Positions 7,009 through 15,188 of a stretch of 33,341 bases of DNA are shown piece by piece; the stretch's first letter is position 1; every line of letters starts with the position of its first letter. The notes beneath the pieces were generated by a model, which was not told the DNA's origin, did no database searches, and worked only from the letters and a program-made list of their open reading frames with translations. The translations under genes were made by a program, and so were the position numbers. The DNA lies in NCBI GenBank assembly GCA_031277475.1, contig JAITMJ010000120.1, positions 1-33,341 of the forward strand. Reading direction: 5' to 3'. This DNA comes from Flavobacteriaceae bacterium. Its GTDB lineage: Bacteria; Bacteroidota; Bacteroidia; Flavobacteriales; Weeksellaceae.

Positions 7009-8388
7009 ATGACCACACTCATCATCATTTTCATCACCGCAATTTCATCATTATTTTCAGGCGTTTTCGGGCAGGGAAAATTCGCAAGATACATCGGAAT
7101 TTTAGGATTGCTCGTCGCTTTTTGGATCAGTTTCCAACCCGAATGTCCGTTTTTCGAGCAATATAAAAATATGTACGAATACGATGCAAATGCCGCGTTG
7201 TTCACCCGAATTTCCATCATCGTTACGCTGTTGATTTTCTTTTTGGGAGGTTTCGCTTTCAGCGACCACAGAAGCCATCAATCCGAACTCTACGCTTTGA
7301 TGCTGTTTGCACTTTGCGGCGGAATCATACTTTTCGGATATCAAAATCTCGTTACGCTGTTTTTGGGAATCGAAATCCTTTCCATTCCGCTTTATGTGAT
7401 GGTCGGAAGCAGCAAAACCGACCTGCGTTCCGTAGAAGCATCTATGAAATATCTTTTGATGGGAGCGTTCGCAACAGGTTTTCTATTGTTCGGCGTGGCT
7501 TTGGTTTACGGAACCACCGGCAGTTTTGACCTCCACAAAATCAGCGAATTTGGAACCGGAAATCCGAAAGATACGATGTTCATTATGGGAGCCATTTTGA
7601 TGTTGGCGGCGTTGGCATTTAAAGTTTCATTGGCGCCGTTTCACACTTGGAGTCCCGATGTTTATCAAGGCGCACCGTCTTTAATCACGGCTTTTATGGC
7701 GAGCGTCGTAAAAATTTCCGCATTCGCCGCGTTGTTCAAATTGCTCACCGTTTCATTTATCGGAATTTTGCCGAGTTGGATTAATATTATCGGCGCATTA
7801 ATCGTCATCACACTTTTGGTAGCCAACGCGATGGGGCTTGCACAAAGCAATGCGAAAAGAATGTTGGCATATTCCTCCGTTTCGCACGCCGGATATATTG
7901 CGATGATTTTTTTCGGAATCACAAACGCTTCCGCAGGCAATCTCGCCTTTTATCTTTTCGCGTATTCATTAGCAACCATCGGTATTTTCACGACATTGAT
8001 TTATGTGGAAAAAGTAAAAAGAGAAAATTCCGTAGCTGCGTTCAGAGGTTTGGCGAAAACCGAACCGATTTTGGCGTTGGTCGGTGCAATTTCTCTGATT
8101 TCAATGGCAGGAATTCCTTTAACCGCAGGATTTTTAGGAAAATTCGGAATCTTTGCACAAGCGATGAAAGTTTCGTGGGAAATAGTGGTTGTCGGCGTTT
8201 TGGGCTCCGCGATTTCCATTGCTTATTATTTAAGATTAATCATCGCGATGTTTTTCTATAAAGAATCCGATTTTAAAACTTCCGAAAAAGCGAGCCTCAC
8301 CTACAATCTTGTGGCGATATTAATCATCGTTGCCACGATTGCTCTCGGCGTTTTTCCGGATTTGTTTGCGATGCAGTTTTTGGATTAA
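7009..8388 (+). CDS. nuoN: NADH-quinone oxidoreductase subunit N
   Basis: Membrane-arm, antiporter-like subunit of respiratory complex I, taking part in proton translocation coupled to NADH:quinone electron transfer. The 459-aa protein has about 13-14 hydrophobic helices. Diagnostic segments are the GIEILSIPLYVMV helix, KVSLAPFHTWSPDVYQGAPS, and AQSNAKRMLAYSSVSHAGYI, containing the conserved lysines and the loop helix of Mrp-type antiporter subunits; the proline after SPDVYQGAP favours NuoN over NuoL/M. In many genomes nuoN is the last gene of nuoA-N. Here no nuoM precedes it; a repeat-ridden spacer does, and the next gene is on the other strand, so it appears detached from the rest of complex I. 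Confidence 0.92.
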   Translation: MTTLIIIFITAISSLFSGVFGQGKFARYIGILGLLVAFWISFQPECPFFEQYKNMYEYDANAALFTRISIIVTLLIFFLGGFAFSDHRSHQSELYALMLFALCGGIILFGYQNLVTLFLGIEILSIPLYVMVGSSKTDLRSVEASMKYLLMGAFATGFLLFGVALVYGTTGSFDLHKISEFGTGNPKDTMFIMGAILMLAALAFKVSLAPFHTWSPDVYQGAPSLITAFMASVVKISAFAALFKLLTVSFIGILPSWINIIGALIVITLLVANAMGLAQSNAKRMLAYSSVSHAGYIAMIFFGITNASAGNLAFYLFAYSLATIGIFTTLIYVEKVKRENSVAAFRGLAKTEPILALVGAISLISMAGIPLTAGFLGKFGIFAQAMKVSWEIVVVGVLGSAISIAYYLRLIIAMFFYKESDFKTSEKASLTYNLVAILIIVATIALGVFPDLFAMQFLD

Positions 8389-8624
8389 GCGTGAAAAGAT
8401 TCTTCCGGATTTTGAATCGGTTTCATAAAGAAACTATCCGTCCGTTTGATTTATGATGTTGCCATTTTGTCTCTTCTCAACTTCTAAATCATTGCGTTTT
8501 TGTTTCCATTTATCTGATTTTTCTTGATTTGGATATAAAATCTCAAAACTCGGGTAAATTCTTTACCGAATTAGCATTAATAAATCATTGCTCGGCGAAA
8601 ACGTGTGAAATGAGGTGATTTTTT

Positions 8625-9500
8625 CTATTTCTTTGCCCGCGGATGCGCGGCGTTCAATACTTTTTTCAGTTGTTCAATGTTTGCATTTGTATAAATTTGC
8701 GTGCTTGCCAAAGAAGAATGTCCCATAATTTTTTTCACTTTTGAAATCTCGGCGCCATTTTCCAAAACGTGCGTTGCAAAAGTGTGCCTCAAAATGTGCG
8801 GACTTTTTTTCTTCTTGGAAGATATTGCACTGAAATAAGAATTTACCACCAAATACACCAATTTTTCATAGAGTTTTTTTCCTTTTTTATTCACAAAAAA
8901 ATAAATGCTGTCACTTGATGTAGCGGGTTTTCGGATTTCGAGATATTTCTGAAAACCGGACATCAGATTTTCGGAAACAGGGATGATTCTTTCCTTGTTT
9001 CCCTTGCCTTTTATTTTGATTTGATGATTTGAGAAATCCACATTTTTTAGGAGTAAATTGCAGAGTTCGGCTTTCCGAATACCCGTTTGATAAAGAGTTT
9101 CGATGATGAGTTTTTCTAAAAGATGTTCATTTTCATCAATCGAAAAATCTATTTCTTCCATTTCTTCTTTTGAAAAAGGAACTTGTTTTTCGGCGTAAAA
9201 TTTTAGGGAATGTATGCTTTCCAACGGCGAAACTTTGATGTCACCCAATTTTAATAAAAATGAATAAAAACCTCGAAGTGATGAGAGTTTGCGATTGATG
9301 CTGCGTTTGGAAAATTTTCTTTCGCTGAGCGAAACAATAAAATTCCGCACCACTTTTTTGTCGATTTCCACAAGATTATCGTGTCCTTCGGTTTTCATCA
9401 CAAAATCCAGAAAATCCGAAAGGTCTTTTTGGTAACTCGTTATCGTATGTTCGGAATAGCGTTTTTCGATTTCTAAATATTCCAAGAATTTTTCCGTCAT
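8625..9500 (-). CDS. xerC: Tyrosine recombinase XerC/XerD-type
   Basis: Site-specific recombinase, most likely resolving chromosome dimers at dif before division. At 291 aa it has the usual XerC/D length. An N-terminal SAM-like core-binding domain (about 1-85) is followed by the catalytic domain with the complete residue set, counted from this start: R142 (TGIRKAE), K166 (KGKGNKER), H235 and R238 (HILRHTFATH), H261 (GHSSLAS) and Y270 (TQIYTN). I take the ATG at 9500 because the longer frame begins at a GTG inside the terminator stem upstream. It follows rpsU on the same strand, an order I believe recurs in Flavobacteriia. XerC versus XerD cannot be settled here. Confidence 0.85.
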   Translation of the reverse strand: MTEKFLEYLEIEKRYSEHTITSYQKDLSDFLDFVMKTEGHDNLVEIDKKVVRNFIVSLSERKFSKRSINRKLSSLRGFYSFLLKLGDIKVSPLESIHSLKFYAEKQVPFSKEEMEEIDFSIDENEHLLEKLIIETLYQTGIRKAELCNLLLKNVDFSNHQIKIKGKGNKERIIPVSENLMSGFQKYLEIRKPATSSDSIYFFVNKKGKKLYEKLVYLVVNSYFSAISSKKKKSPHILRHTFATHVLENGAEISKVKKIMGHSSLASTQIYTNANIEQLKKVLNAAHPRAKK

Positions 9501-9540
9501 AAAAAAAATCACTTTCCAAATATAAGCATTCGGAAAGTGA
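9501..9540 (-). terminator. Terminator/attenuator between rpsU and xerC
   Basis: TCACTTTCC (9509-9517) and GGAAAGTGA (9532-9540) form a perfect 9-bp stem with a 14-nt loop. On the minus strand it is followed directly by eight T residues (9501-9508) that run right up to the xerC ATG at 9500. Transcripts from the rpsU promoter would stop here unless read through. Confidence 0.8.
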
Positions 9541-9573
9541 CTTCAAAATATTAATTATTATGAAAAAAGCAAT

Positions 9574-9771
9574 TTATGCTTGCTCTTCCTGACTTAGAAA
9601 TCTCTGTTTGTGGGCTGCTCGAATCTTGCCTTGTCTTGAAAGAACGGAAGGTTTTACAAATTGTTGCCTCGCTCTCAATTCTTTTACTACGCGCGTTTTA
9701 TCGAATTTTCTTTTGTATTTTTTCAGCGCTCTGTCGATAGATTCGCCATCTTTTACAGGGATTATTAACAT
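9574..9771 (-). CDS. rpsU: 30S ribosomal protein S21
   Basis: Small basic protein of the 30S subunit, near the platform where mRNA initiation regions dock. The 65-aa sequence MLIIPVKDGESIDRALKKYK, then RKFDKTRVVKELRARQ and a KPS-rich basic tail, is the typical Bacteroidetes S21. It has its own promoter about 25 bp upstream and a strong terminator 34 bp after its stop codon, so it is probably transcribed mostly on its own despite xerC following it. Confidence 0.96.
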   Translation of the reverse strand: MLIIPVKDGESIDRALKKYKRKFDKTRVVKELRARQQFVKPSVLSRQGKIRAAHKQRFLSQEEQA

Positions 9772-9795
9772 AGTTTACATCTCATTTTCGGACTG

Positions 9796-9825
9796 CAAAG
9801 ATAGGAATTATTTTTATATTTACAA
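9796..9825 (-). promoter_or_regulatory. rpsU promoter
   Basis: On the minus strand TTGT (complement of 9822-9825), an 18-bp spacer and TATCTTTG (complement of 9796-9803) match the Bacteroidetes -33/-7 pattern; the rpsU ATG lies 24 bp beyond the -7 box. Confidence 0.7.
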
Positions 9826-10022
9826 TCTTCTACCGAATGAATTATTCCGGAATGATAAAAATATAGTGTTGAATATCTTTGGTTTCATAAATTCTTCTAA
9901 ACGTACAATAAGTTTCGAACAATATAAATAAAAATATTGCGACCTTTTAGTGTTAAAAAAACGGTTGATTAATATTTTTTAATACGTTTGGTTCAATTAA
10001 ACTAAAATTTCAATATTTTTTA

Positions 10023-10030
10023 TAACTTTG
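10023..10030 (+). promoter_or_regulatory. Probable -7 box of accA
   Basis: TAACTTTG, a full match to TAnnTTTG, ends 25 bp before the accA ATG. No clear TTTG at the -33 distance is visible in the AT-rich stretch before it. Confidence 0.5.
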
Positions 10031-10055
10031 GGGACTGATTTTTTTTAATCAAAAA

Positions 10056-11012
10056 ATGGAATATTTAAGTTTTGAACTTCCTATAAAAGATTTGATGGAG
10101 CAGTACCAAACCTGCACAATTGTAGGTGAAGAAAGCGGCGTGGACGTGAAACTTGCTTGCGGTCAAATAGAAGATAAAATCATAAAAAAGAAAAAAGAGA
10201 TATACGGAAATCTTTCGCCTTGGGAAATCGTTCAAATGTCAAGACATCCCGATCGCCCGTACACATTGGATTTTATTAAAGGAATCACCGATAAAAATTC
10301 TTTTTTGGAACTTCACGGCGACAGAAATTTTGCCGACGATCCGGCAATGGTCGGCGGTTTGGCTACGATTGACGGAAACCGTGTGATGATCATCGGAACT
10401 CAAAAAGGAAGAACCACGAAAGAACGCCAAAAACGAAGATTCGGAATGAGCAATCCCGAAGGCTACAGAAAAGCGTTGCGATTGATGAAATTGGCGGAAA
10501 AGTTTAATATTCCGATAGTTACGTTGATTGATACACCCGGTGCTTATCCCGGATTGGAAGCCGAAGAACGCGGACAAGGCGAAGCCATCGCCAGAAATAT
10601 TTACGAAATGGTTCAGTTGAAAGTTCCGATTTTCACTTATATTGTCGGCGAAGGAGCCAGTGGCGGTGCTTTGGGAATCGGTGTCGGAAACAAGGTTTAT
10701 ATGCTGGAATACACTTGGTATTCGGTGATTGCTCCGGAAAGTTGTTCCTCCATTTTGTGGAGAAATTGGGATTATAAAGAAGACGCTGCAAACGCTTTGA
10801 AACTCACGCCAAAAGATATGCTCGCCAACAAATTGATAGACGGAATCATCGAAGAACCGCTTGGCGGAGCGCATTACGAACCGGAAACGGCTTACCAAAA
10901 CGTAAAAAATTCAATCTTGCAAAATATCATCGCGTTCAGCAAATTTTCGGGAAAAGAATTGGAATCTCAAAGGCAGGAAAAATTTATCGCGATGGGAGAG
11001 TTTAAGAATTAA
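10056..11012 (+). CDS. accA: Acetyl-CoA carboxylase carboxyltransferase subunit alpha
   Basis: With AccD it moves the carboxyl group from biotin carrier protein to acetyl-CoA, forming malonyl-CoA for fatty acid synthesis in the cytoplasm. The 318-aa length is standard. Family hallmarks are the N-terminal helical part ending [63 protein letters not shown] and the oxyanion-type loops [12 protein letters not shown] and [11 protein letters not shown]. AccD is not adjacent, as is usual when the two subunits are unlinked. The gene has its own -7 box and is followed by short tandem repeats. Confidence 0.97.
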   Translation: MEYLSFELPIKDLMEQYQTCTIVGEESGVDVKLACGQIEDKIIKKKKEIYGNLSPWEIVQMSRHPDRPYTLDFIKGITDKNSFLELHGDRNFADDPAMVGGLATIDGNRVMIIGTQKGRTTKERQKRRFGMSNPEGYRKALRLMKLAEKFNIPIVTLIDTPGAYPGLEAEERGQGEAIARNIYEMVQLKVPIFTYIVGEGASGGALGIGVGNKVYMLEYTWYSVIAPESCSSILWRNWDYKEDAANALKLTPKDMLANKLIDGIIEEPLGGAHYEPETAYQNVKNSILQNIIAFSKFSGKELESQRQEKFIAMGEFKN

Positions 11013-11014
11013 TG

Positions 11015-11105
11015 TAACAATTTAACAGTGTAACAGTGTAACAGTGTAACAATGTAACAATTAACTCAAAGTTTAAAGTTCAAGGTTTAAAGTTTAAAGT
11101 TTAAA
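11015..11105 (+). repeat. Two adjacent short tandem repeats between accA and the cytochrome gene
   Basis: Six 8-bp units of the type TAACARTG/TAACAATT (11015-11062) are followed after a few bases by five 7-bp units GTTTAAA/GTTCAAG (11071-11105), ending 13 bp before the next ATG. Unit lengths and near-identity indicate replication slippage. They fill almost the whole spacer and would sit in the leader or promoter of the cytochrome gene. Confidence 0.85.
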
Positions 11106-11118
11106 AAAATCAATAAAA

Positions 11119-11529
11119 ATGAGAAAACTGTTTTTTACCACTTCAATGGCAGCGATTTTATTCGCATCGTGTTCGGGAAATAAGGAAAATACGCAACCCG
11201 CACCGGATTCCAACGTTATGCTTCCGGAACCGAACCCCGCGGATTCTTCTACAGTCGCAACTGCCGAACTTTCGCCGGAAGAGCAAGGTTTAAATTTAAT
11301 TAAAGGTATGGATTGCCTCACTTGCCATACGGAAGACACAAAATTGGTAGGTCCGGCTTATCGAGAAGTTGCCGCAAAATATTCCGAAGCGGATTTGGAT
11401 TTATTGGCAAAAAAAATTATTGACGGCGGACAAGGTGTTTGGGGCGAAATTCCAATGGCTCCACATGCCGGATTGAGCGAAGACAACGCCAAACTGATGG
11501 TGAAATATATTCTTTCGCTGAAGAAATAA
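11119..11529 (+). CDS. c-type cytochrome lipoprotein (c551/c552-like, one haem)
   Basis: Small electron carrier expected at the outer face of the inner membrane or in the periplasm, feeding a terminal oxidase or reductase. The 136-aa product has a lipoprotein signal (ILFASCSG, Cys18), a Pro/Asp/Ser-rich linker to about residue 50, and one class I cytochrome c domain with haem motif CLTCH (66-70) and likely axial methionine M112 in GEIPMAP. LVGPAYREVAAKY after the haem is typical of c551/c552. No oxidase genes are adjacent, so the partner is unknown. Confidence 0.88.
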   Translation: MRKLFFTTSMAAILFASCSGNKENTQPAPDSNVMLPEPNPADSSTVATAELSPEEQGLNLIKGMDCLTCHTEDTKLVGPAYREVAAKYSEADLDLLAKKIIDGGQGVWGEIPMAPHAGLSEDNAKLMVKYILSLKK

Positions 11530-11530
11530 T

Positions 11531-11586
11531 CGAGGTTCGAGATACGAGATACGAGATTCGGGTTTCGAGATACGAGATTCGGGTTT
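11531..11586 (+). repeat. Imperfect tandem repeat after the cytochrome gene
   Basis: The 16-bp word TACGAGATTCGGGTTT occurs at 11550-11565 and 11571-11586, embedded in further GAGATACGAGAT words. It starts one base after the stop codon of the cytochrome gene and does not form a clear terminator. The vocabulary (CGAGATTCGAGAT) resembles a low-complexity intergenic repeat; a shorter piece of similar type (CGCATCTCGCATCTCGAAAT) is near 17570-17589. Confidence 0.75.
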
Positions 11587-11628
11587 TATAAATTGTAAAA
11601 AGTACAAACAACAGTATTTATCAAACCT

Positions 11629-12174
11629 ATGAAAAAAATATGTTGCATATTGTGTGTTTTTATTATTATTTTAAAATCACACGGAATGGCTCAAAATCCT
11701 TTCATGACAAGCAATTACGATAAATATCTTACGAAAATAGAAGATAAAGATTCGTTGCTTTGGTTTAATGCTGAAATAATATCAATATTATCTGCAACAT
11801 CCAATAATGAACAAGATTGTGTGAGGCAAAAACCCGATTTAAACGATAAATGGAATTTGGTTTTTTCTGCATATTCGGCGGACGAGGTGCAATTTAATTA
11901 TGGATATTCTATACATAATTCTTACATTACAAATCAAACTCTAACTTTAACAACGAGTGAGATATTCAGCGAATTTGATATTACCAATCCTGATTTTCCG
12001 CTCTGTTATCTACCGTCAATTTTTGAAAGAACTGCGAAATTTAATATAGAATGGACTGCGATTATACTCAATTCGAAAGATTTACTGATTCGTATGATTT
12101 GGTCTTATCCTTATGGAAATCAACACAGTTGGTATAGAGAACGAACATACTATTTTAAAAAAGAAAGCGGATAA
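11629..12174 (+). CDS. Hypothetical secreted protein
   Basis: A 181-aa product starting with a clear Sec signal: basic MKK, a hydrophobic run to about residue 16, then a probable signal peptidase I site after SHGMAQ (about residues 17-22). There is no lipobox cysteine at the cleavage site. The mature part is rich in aromatic and Asn residues with alternating strands, for example VQFNYGYSIHNSY and RTYYFKKESG near the end. I recognise no domain. Codon use is more AT-rich than in the adjacent housekeeping genes, which may indicate a lineage-specific gene. It stands alone between repeat-bearing spacers. Confidence 0.75.
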   Translation: MKKICCILCVFIIILKSHGMAQNPFMTSNYDKYLTKIEDKDSLLWFNAEIISILSATSNNEQDCVRQKPDLNDKWNLVFSAYSADEVQFNYGYSIHNSYITNQTLTLTTSEIFSEFDITNPDFPLCYLPSIFERTAKFNIEWTAIILNSKDLLIRMIWSYPYGNQHSWYRERTYYFKKESG

Positions 12175-12272
12175 AGAACGTTTTTTTCTTTGTATATTTT
12201 ATGAATCAAAAATTACAGGCTTTAAATTTGAAAAGTATGATTTTACTAAATCGAATTTTTTAATCTCTTAAT

Positions 12273-12306
12273 CATTAATACATCAATACATTTTACATTA
12301 ATACAT
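12273..12306 (+). repeat. Two-copy direct repeat upstream of ric
   Basis: CATTAATACAT occurs at 12273-12283 and 12296-12306, ending 14 bp before the ric start codon, within a run of TACAT words. It is another short repeat placed at a gene's 5' end. Confidence 0.65.
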
Positions 12307-12320
12307 AAATACAAAAAATC

Positions 12321-13043
12321 ATGAATATCAAAACAGATTTTATAGGAAACATCGTGGCTGACGATTTCAGAACAGCCGCAGTTTTTAAACAGCACAAACT
12401 CGATTTTTGCTGCAAAGGCGCAAGAACGATAGAAGATGCTTGCAAAATCAAAAAAATTGATCCGGAAACAGTGTATCGGGAAATCGAATCGCTTCCGGCA
12501 AAGACTGAAAATACAATAGATTTCAACGGTTTTCCACCCGATTTGCTGGCAGATTATATCGAAAAAACACATCACCGATATGTGGAAGAAAAAATGCCCG
12601 TGATTCAATCTTTTTTAGACAAACTTTGCAAAGTTCACGGCGGAGAACATCCCGAACTTTTTGAAATCCGAGACGCTTTTAATGAATCTGCAAAAGATTT
12701 ATCGGCGCATTTGAAAAAAGAAGAACTCATACTTTTTCCGTTCATCCGAAATATGATGAAAGCCAAAATTTCCGGAGAAACCGTTTCGCAACCGGCTTTT
12801 GGAACAGTGGAAAATCCGATAAATATGATGATGCACGAACATTCTGTGGAAGGCGACAGATTTCTTAAAATTTCCGAACTCACTTCGGACTACACGCCGC
12901 CGACTGATGTTTCCTGCACTACGTACAGAGTTACTTTTGCAATGCTTCAAGAATTTGAAAACGATTTGCACAAACACATTCACCTCGAAAATAATATTCT
13001 TTTCCCGAAAGCCGTAAGTTTGGAAAAAACGTTTTTGAATTGA
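12321..13043 (+). CDS. ric: Iron-sulfur cluster repair di-iron protein (Ric/ScdA/YtfE)
   Basis: Cytoplasmic di-iron protein that helps restore Fe-S clusters damaged by nitric oxide or oxidants. The 240-aa length fits ScdA/YtfE. The N-terminal ScdA domain shows LDFCCKGART with the vicinal cysteines C30-C31. A hemerythrin-like four-helix domain follows, with candidate iron ligands in THHRY (H84/H85), KVHGGEH (H106), HLKKEE (H130, E134), MMHEH (H172/H174) and HIHLENNILFP (H219, E223), matching the family order. It is transcribed alone. Family members are often induced by nitrosative stress, but no regulator site is recognisable here. Confidence 0.93.
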   Translation: MNIKTDFIGNIVADDFRTAAVFKQHKLDFCCKGARTIEDACKIKKIDPETVYREIESLPAKTENTIDFNGFPPDLLADYIEKTHHRYVEEKMPVIQSFLDKLCKVHGGEHPELFEIRDAFNESAKDLSAHLKKEELILFPFIRNMMKAKISGETVSQPAFGTVENPINMMMHEHSVEGDRFLKISELTSDYTPPTDVSCTTYRVTFAMLQEFENDLHKHIHLENNILFPKAVSLEKTFLN

Positions 13044-13138
13044 TGTAAAGTATTGAAAATCAATTATAAAAAAGGCGGGAAATATACTAAAAATTATAAA
13101 AACATCAATTATTACAGATAGCGGACATTCAAAAAACA

Positions 13139-14728
13139 TTATTCAAAAATCCTAACTTCAACATTTTTATTCCAATCAAATTTTTTTACGTTTTGTTTCA
13201 ATTCTCCATGAATTTTAGGGTCTATGGAATAAATAGTAACGTGGTCAATCGCTACATTCATCTTGTTATTAATTTTTAATATTGCTACTTTTTTCCAATT
13301 TTTCGGAACATGTCCGCCGAGCCATTCTTCGTAAACCACGGCAAGTTCGTATTTGTTTTTTGCGCAATATTGCGTGAGATAATTTTCAAAATCATCATCG
13401 AATTTTTTTTTATTAAGATTAAACGGAATCATTTCTACAGAGCCCAGACCCGCGATATCCATAAGATGAATATCCGAAAAATAGCATATTGCACCGATGT
13501 CATTCGCCACAACTTTGGAAGTATTGTAATATTTTTTTAGAAATTTTGCCGATTGTATCTGCTGTTCGTAAATATTGGCACTGCTTTTTGTAATCATCAA
13601 ATGTGCAAATCCGAATTTGTAAATCATTAATAAAAATGTAAATACAATAATAAAACCCACCATTTTTTCTTTTTTTGGCATTAATGAAAATGAGGCAAAA
13701 AACGATTTCAATTTCGGAATGATTGCCATCGAAAAACCGGTTAAAATATAGGCTTCATAACGGAAAGTTCCTTTAAAACCACCGAACATAGATTGCAATA
13801 TTAATGTGAGACCTAAAACGAGGATTAAAAAATTCTCCGATACAATTTCCTTGATTTTTTTTTTATTTTTATAATCTCTGTGAATTAAAATAATCGCCAT
13901 TAATAAAGGAAATATACCGACTTTATAAAAGGTGATATTCAGAAACATATTTTGAAATAAAATCCGGTATAATTGCCGAAAATAATCTCCCGAAAAACTG
14001 AACTGCGTACCTTTCACAATTACGGAATTCGGAAAAAAATAGCCGGTTTGTCCGTAATTGAAATATCCGAAAATTAAAATCGGAACAAAGCCAAAAAGTA
14101 AAATGAAAATTGCGGGTTTTATCTTTTTAATTAACAAAAAAACGAAGGCAAAAGACACGAAATAAAACATGCTTTCAAACCTGATTAATCCGAGAAATGC
14201 GATGGTAAAATAAAACCAAAATGCCGAGATTTTATTTTTAAATTCGGATTGGCTCCATTGATAAAAATAAAAAATATTCACCACAATGATGAAAACTTGC
14301 AAAACGTGCTCCATTCCCAGCAATATTTGCAAATGAAGGACTGCAAAAAACAGTGTGAACAGATTGGCAAAAATGATGCTTTTCCGGCGGCTGAAAAATC
14401 GGGCATAATATTTATTCAAAAAAACGATGATTAAAAAACCACATAATATATTGAAAAACAGCGGATAAAGTTCATTGTTTCCAAAAACTGAAATAAAAAC
14501 GCTTAAAATAAATGTGAAAATCGGGGATGATGATGAGGACGAAAATTTATATGGTGTCATTCCCCAAACGTCGTGAAGCGCGAAGTTTTTAGCGATTGCC
14601 AAATGAATGTAGGCATCATCAATAATGTAAGTGTAATAATTTTCGGTTTTAGACAGCATCATCAAAATATATGCTGCGCAGATTGCGAAAAAAATTAGCA
14701 GAGATATGAGAAATGAGATGCGAGACAT
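13139..14728 (-). CDS. Polytopic membrane protein, probable GT-C glycosyltransferase
   Basis: A 529-aa protein with about ten or more hydrophobic helices in the first 400 residues and a soluble C-terminal part of about 130 residues. The first periplasmic loop holds an acidic pair, IDDAYIHLAIAKNFA (D37-D38), and WGMTPYKFSSSSSSP, the layout of GT-C enzymes (GT39/ArnT-like) that use lipid-linked sugars at the outer face of the inner membrane. This class is recognisable but substrate and acceptor are not. It could act in envelope polysaccharide or protein glycosylation. The start MSRISFLISL fits a first helix. It follows the vanZ-like gene on the same strand after a hairpin-bearing 52-bp gap. Confidence 0.65.
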   Translation of the reverse strand: MSRISFLISLLIFFAICAAYILMMLSKTENYYTYIIDDAYIHLAIAKNFALHDVWGMTPYKFSSSSSSPIFTFILSVFISVFGNNELYPLFFNILCGFLIIVFLNKYYARFFSRRKSIIFANLFTLFFAVLHLQILLGMEHVLQVFIIVVNIFYFYQWSQSEFKNKISAFWFYFTIAFLGLIRFESMFYFVSFAFVFLLIKKIKPAIFILLFGFVPILIFGYFNYGQTGYFFPNSVIVKGTQFSFSGDYFRQLYRILFQNMFLNITFYKVGIFPLLMAIILIHRDYKNKKKIKEIVSENFLILVLGLTLILQSMFGGFKGTFRYEAYILTGFSMAIIPKLKSFFASFSLMPKKEKMVGFIIVFTFLLMIYKFGFAHLMITKSSANIYEQQIQSAKFLKKYYNTSKVVANDIGAICYFSDIHLMDIAGLGSVEMIPFNLNKKKFDDDFENYLTQYCAKNKYELAVVYEEWLGGHVPKNWKKVAILKINNKMNVAIDHVTIYSIDPKIHGELKQNVKKFDWNKNVEVRIFE

Positions 14729-14743
14729 AAAATTTGTAATTCC

Positions 14744-14775
14744 ACTTTGTCAAAGTTAAAAATCTTTGACAAAGT
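14744..14775. promoter_or_regulatory. Perfect inverted repeat with overlapping -7 box
   Basis: ACTTTGTCAAAG (14744-14755) and CTTTGACAAAGT (14764-14775) are perfect reverse complements around an 8-bp loop; each half also contains an 11-bp palindrome, CTTTGWCAAAG. A T-run follows on the plus strand, so as a terminator it points the wrong way for both neighbours. On the minus strand the loop edge gives TAACTTTG (complement of 14751-14758), a perfect -7 box 22 bp before the GT-C gene. The repeat could thus be an operator over that promoter. Confidence 0.55.
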
Positions 14776-14780
14776 TTTTT

Positions 14781-15188
14781 TTAATTTAAAAACCTGTATT
14801 TCAATCTTTTATAAAAGTAAAATCCTATCAAACCGCCGGAAATATCCATCAAAATATCCAAAAATTCAAATGTTCTTCCGGCGTTCATTTGTTGTTGCAA
14901 GATTTCGGTGAGAACGGCGTATATCAAAATAATCGAGAAATAATAGTAAAATCTGATTTTTGGAAAAGCGAGCATCAACAGAAATCCCAATACGGCGAAT
15001 GTTCCGAAATGCACTATTTTGTCCACACCTTTAAACGTAAACCAATGTTCACCGATTTCGGTTTGGGGTTTCAGGAGGATATAAGTGAGAAATGCCCAAT
15101 AAATGGGCAAAATCTTTTTAAATATTTTTGAGGTTTTATCCAATGGACGCTTGATATTGTTCCGCAGAAAGCAAACCGGAAATATCAA
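14781..15188 (-). CDS. VanZ-like membrane protein
   Basis: Small integral membrane protein of the VanZ-like family; the family includes a teicoplanin-resistance protein, but most members have no proven role. As written it is 135 aa with four hydrophobic segments and the family pattern [15 protein letters not shown] followed by [23 protein letters not shown] and GGLIGF, where the Glu/Asp/Arg residues are conserved. The ATG at 15188 overlaps the end of gcvH by 53 bp; a TTG at 15143 would overlap gcvH by only a few bases and start at a more usual position before [11 protein letters not shown]. It is probably co-transcribed with gcvH. Confidence 0.8.
   Translation of the reverse strand: MIFPVCFLRNNIKRPLDKTSKIFKKILPIYWAFLTYILLKPQTEIGEHWFTFKGVDKIVHFGTFAVLGFLLMLAFPKIRFYYYFSIILIYAVLTEILQQQMNAGRTFEFLDILMDISGGLIGFYFYKRLKYRFLN

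Noticed and set aside
8434..8562. 42-codon minus-strand open stretch (EILYPNQEKSDKWKQKRNDL) between nuoN and xerC
   Set aside because: Protein-like and possibly a relic, but it has no start codon and no recognised family; kept only as a note.
9501..9512. Longer XerC start (GTG at 9512)
   Set aside because: That start lies in the stem and U-run of the terminator and adds only MIFF; the ATG at 9500 gives the normal family N terminus.
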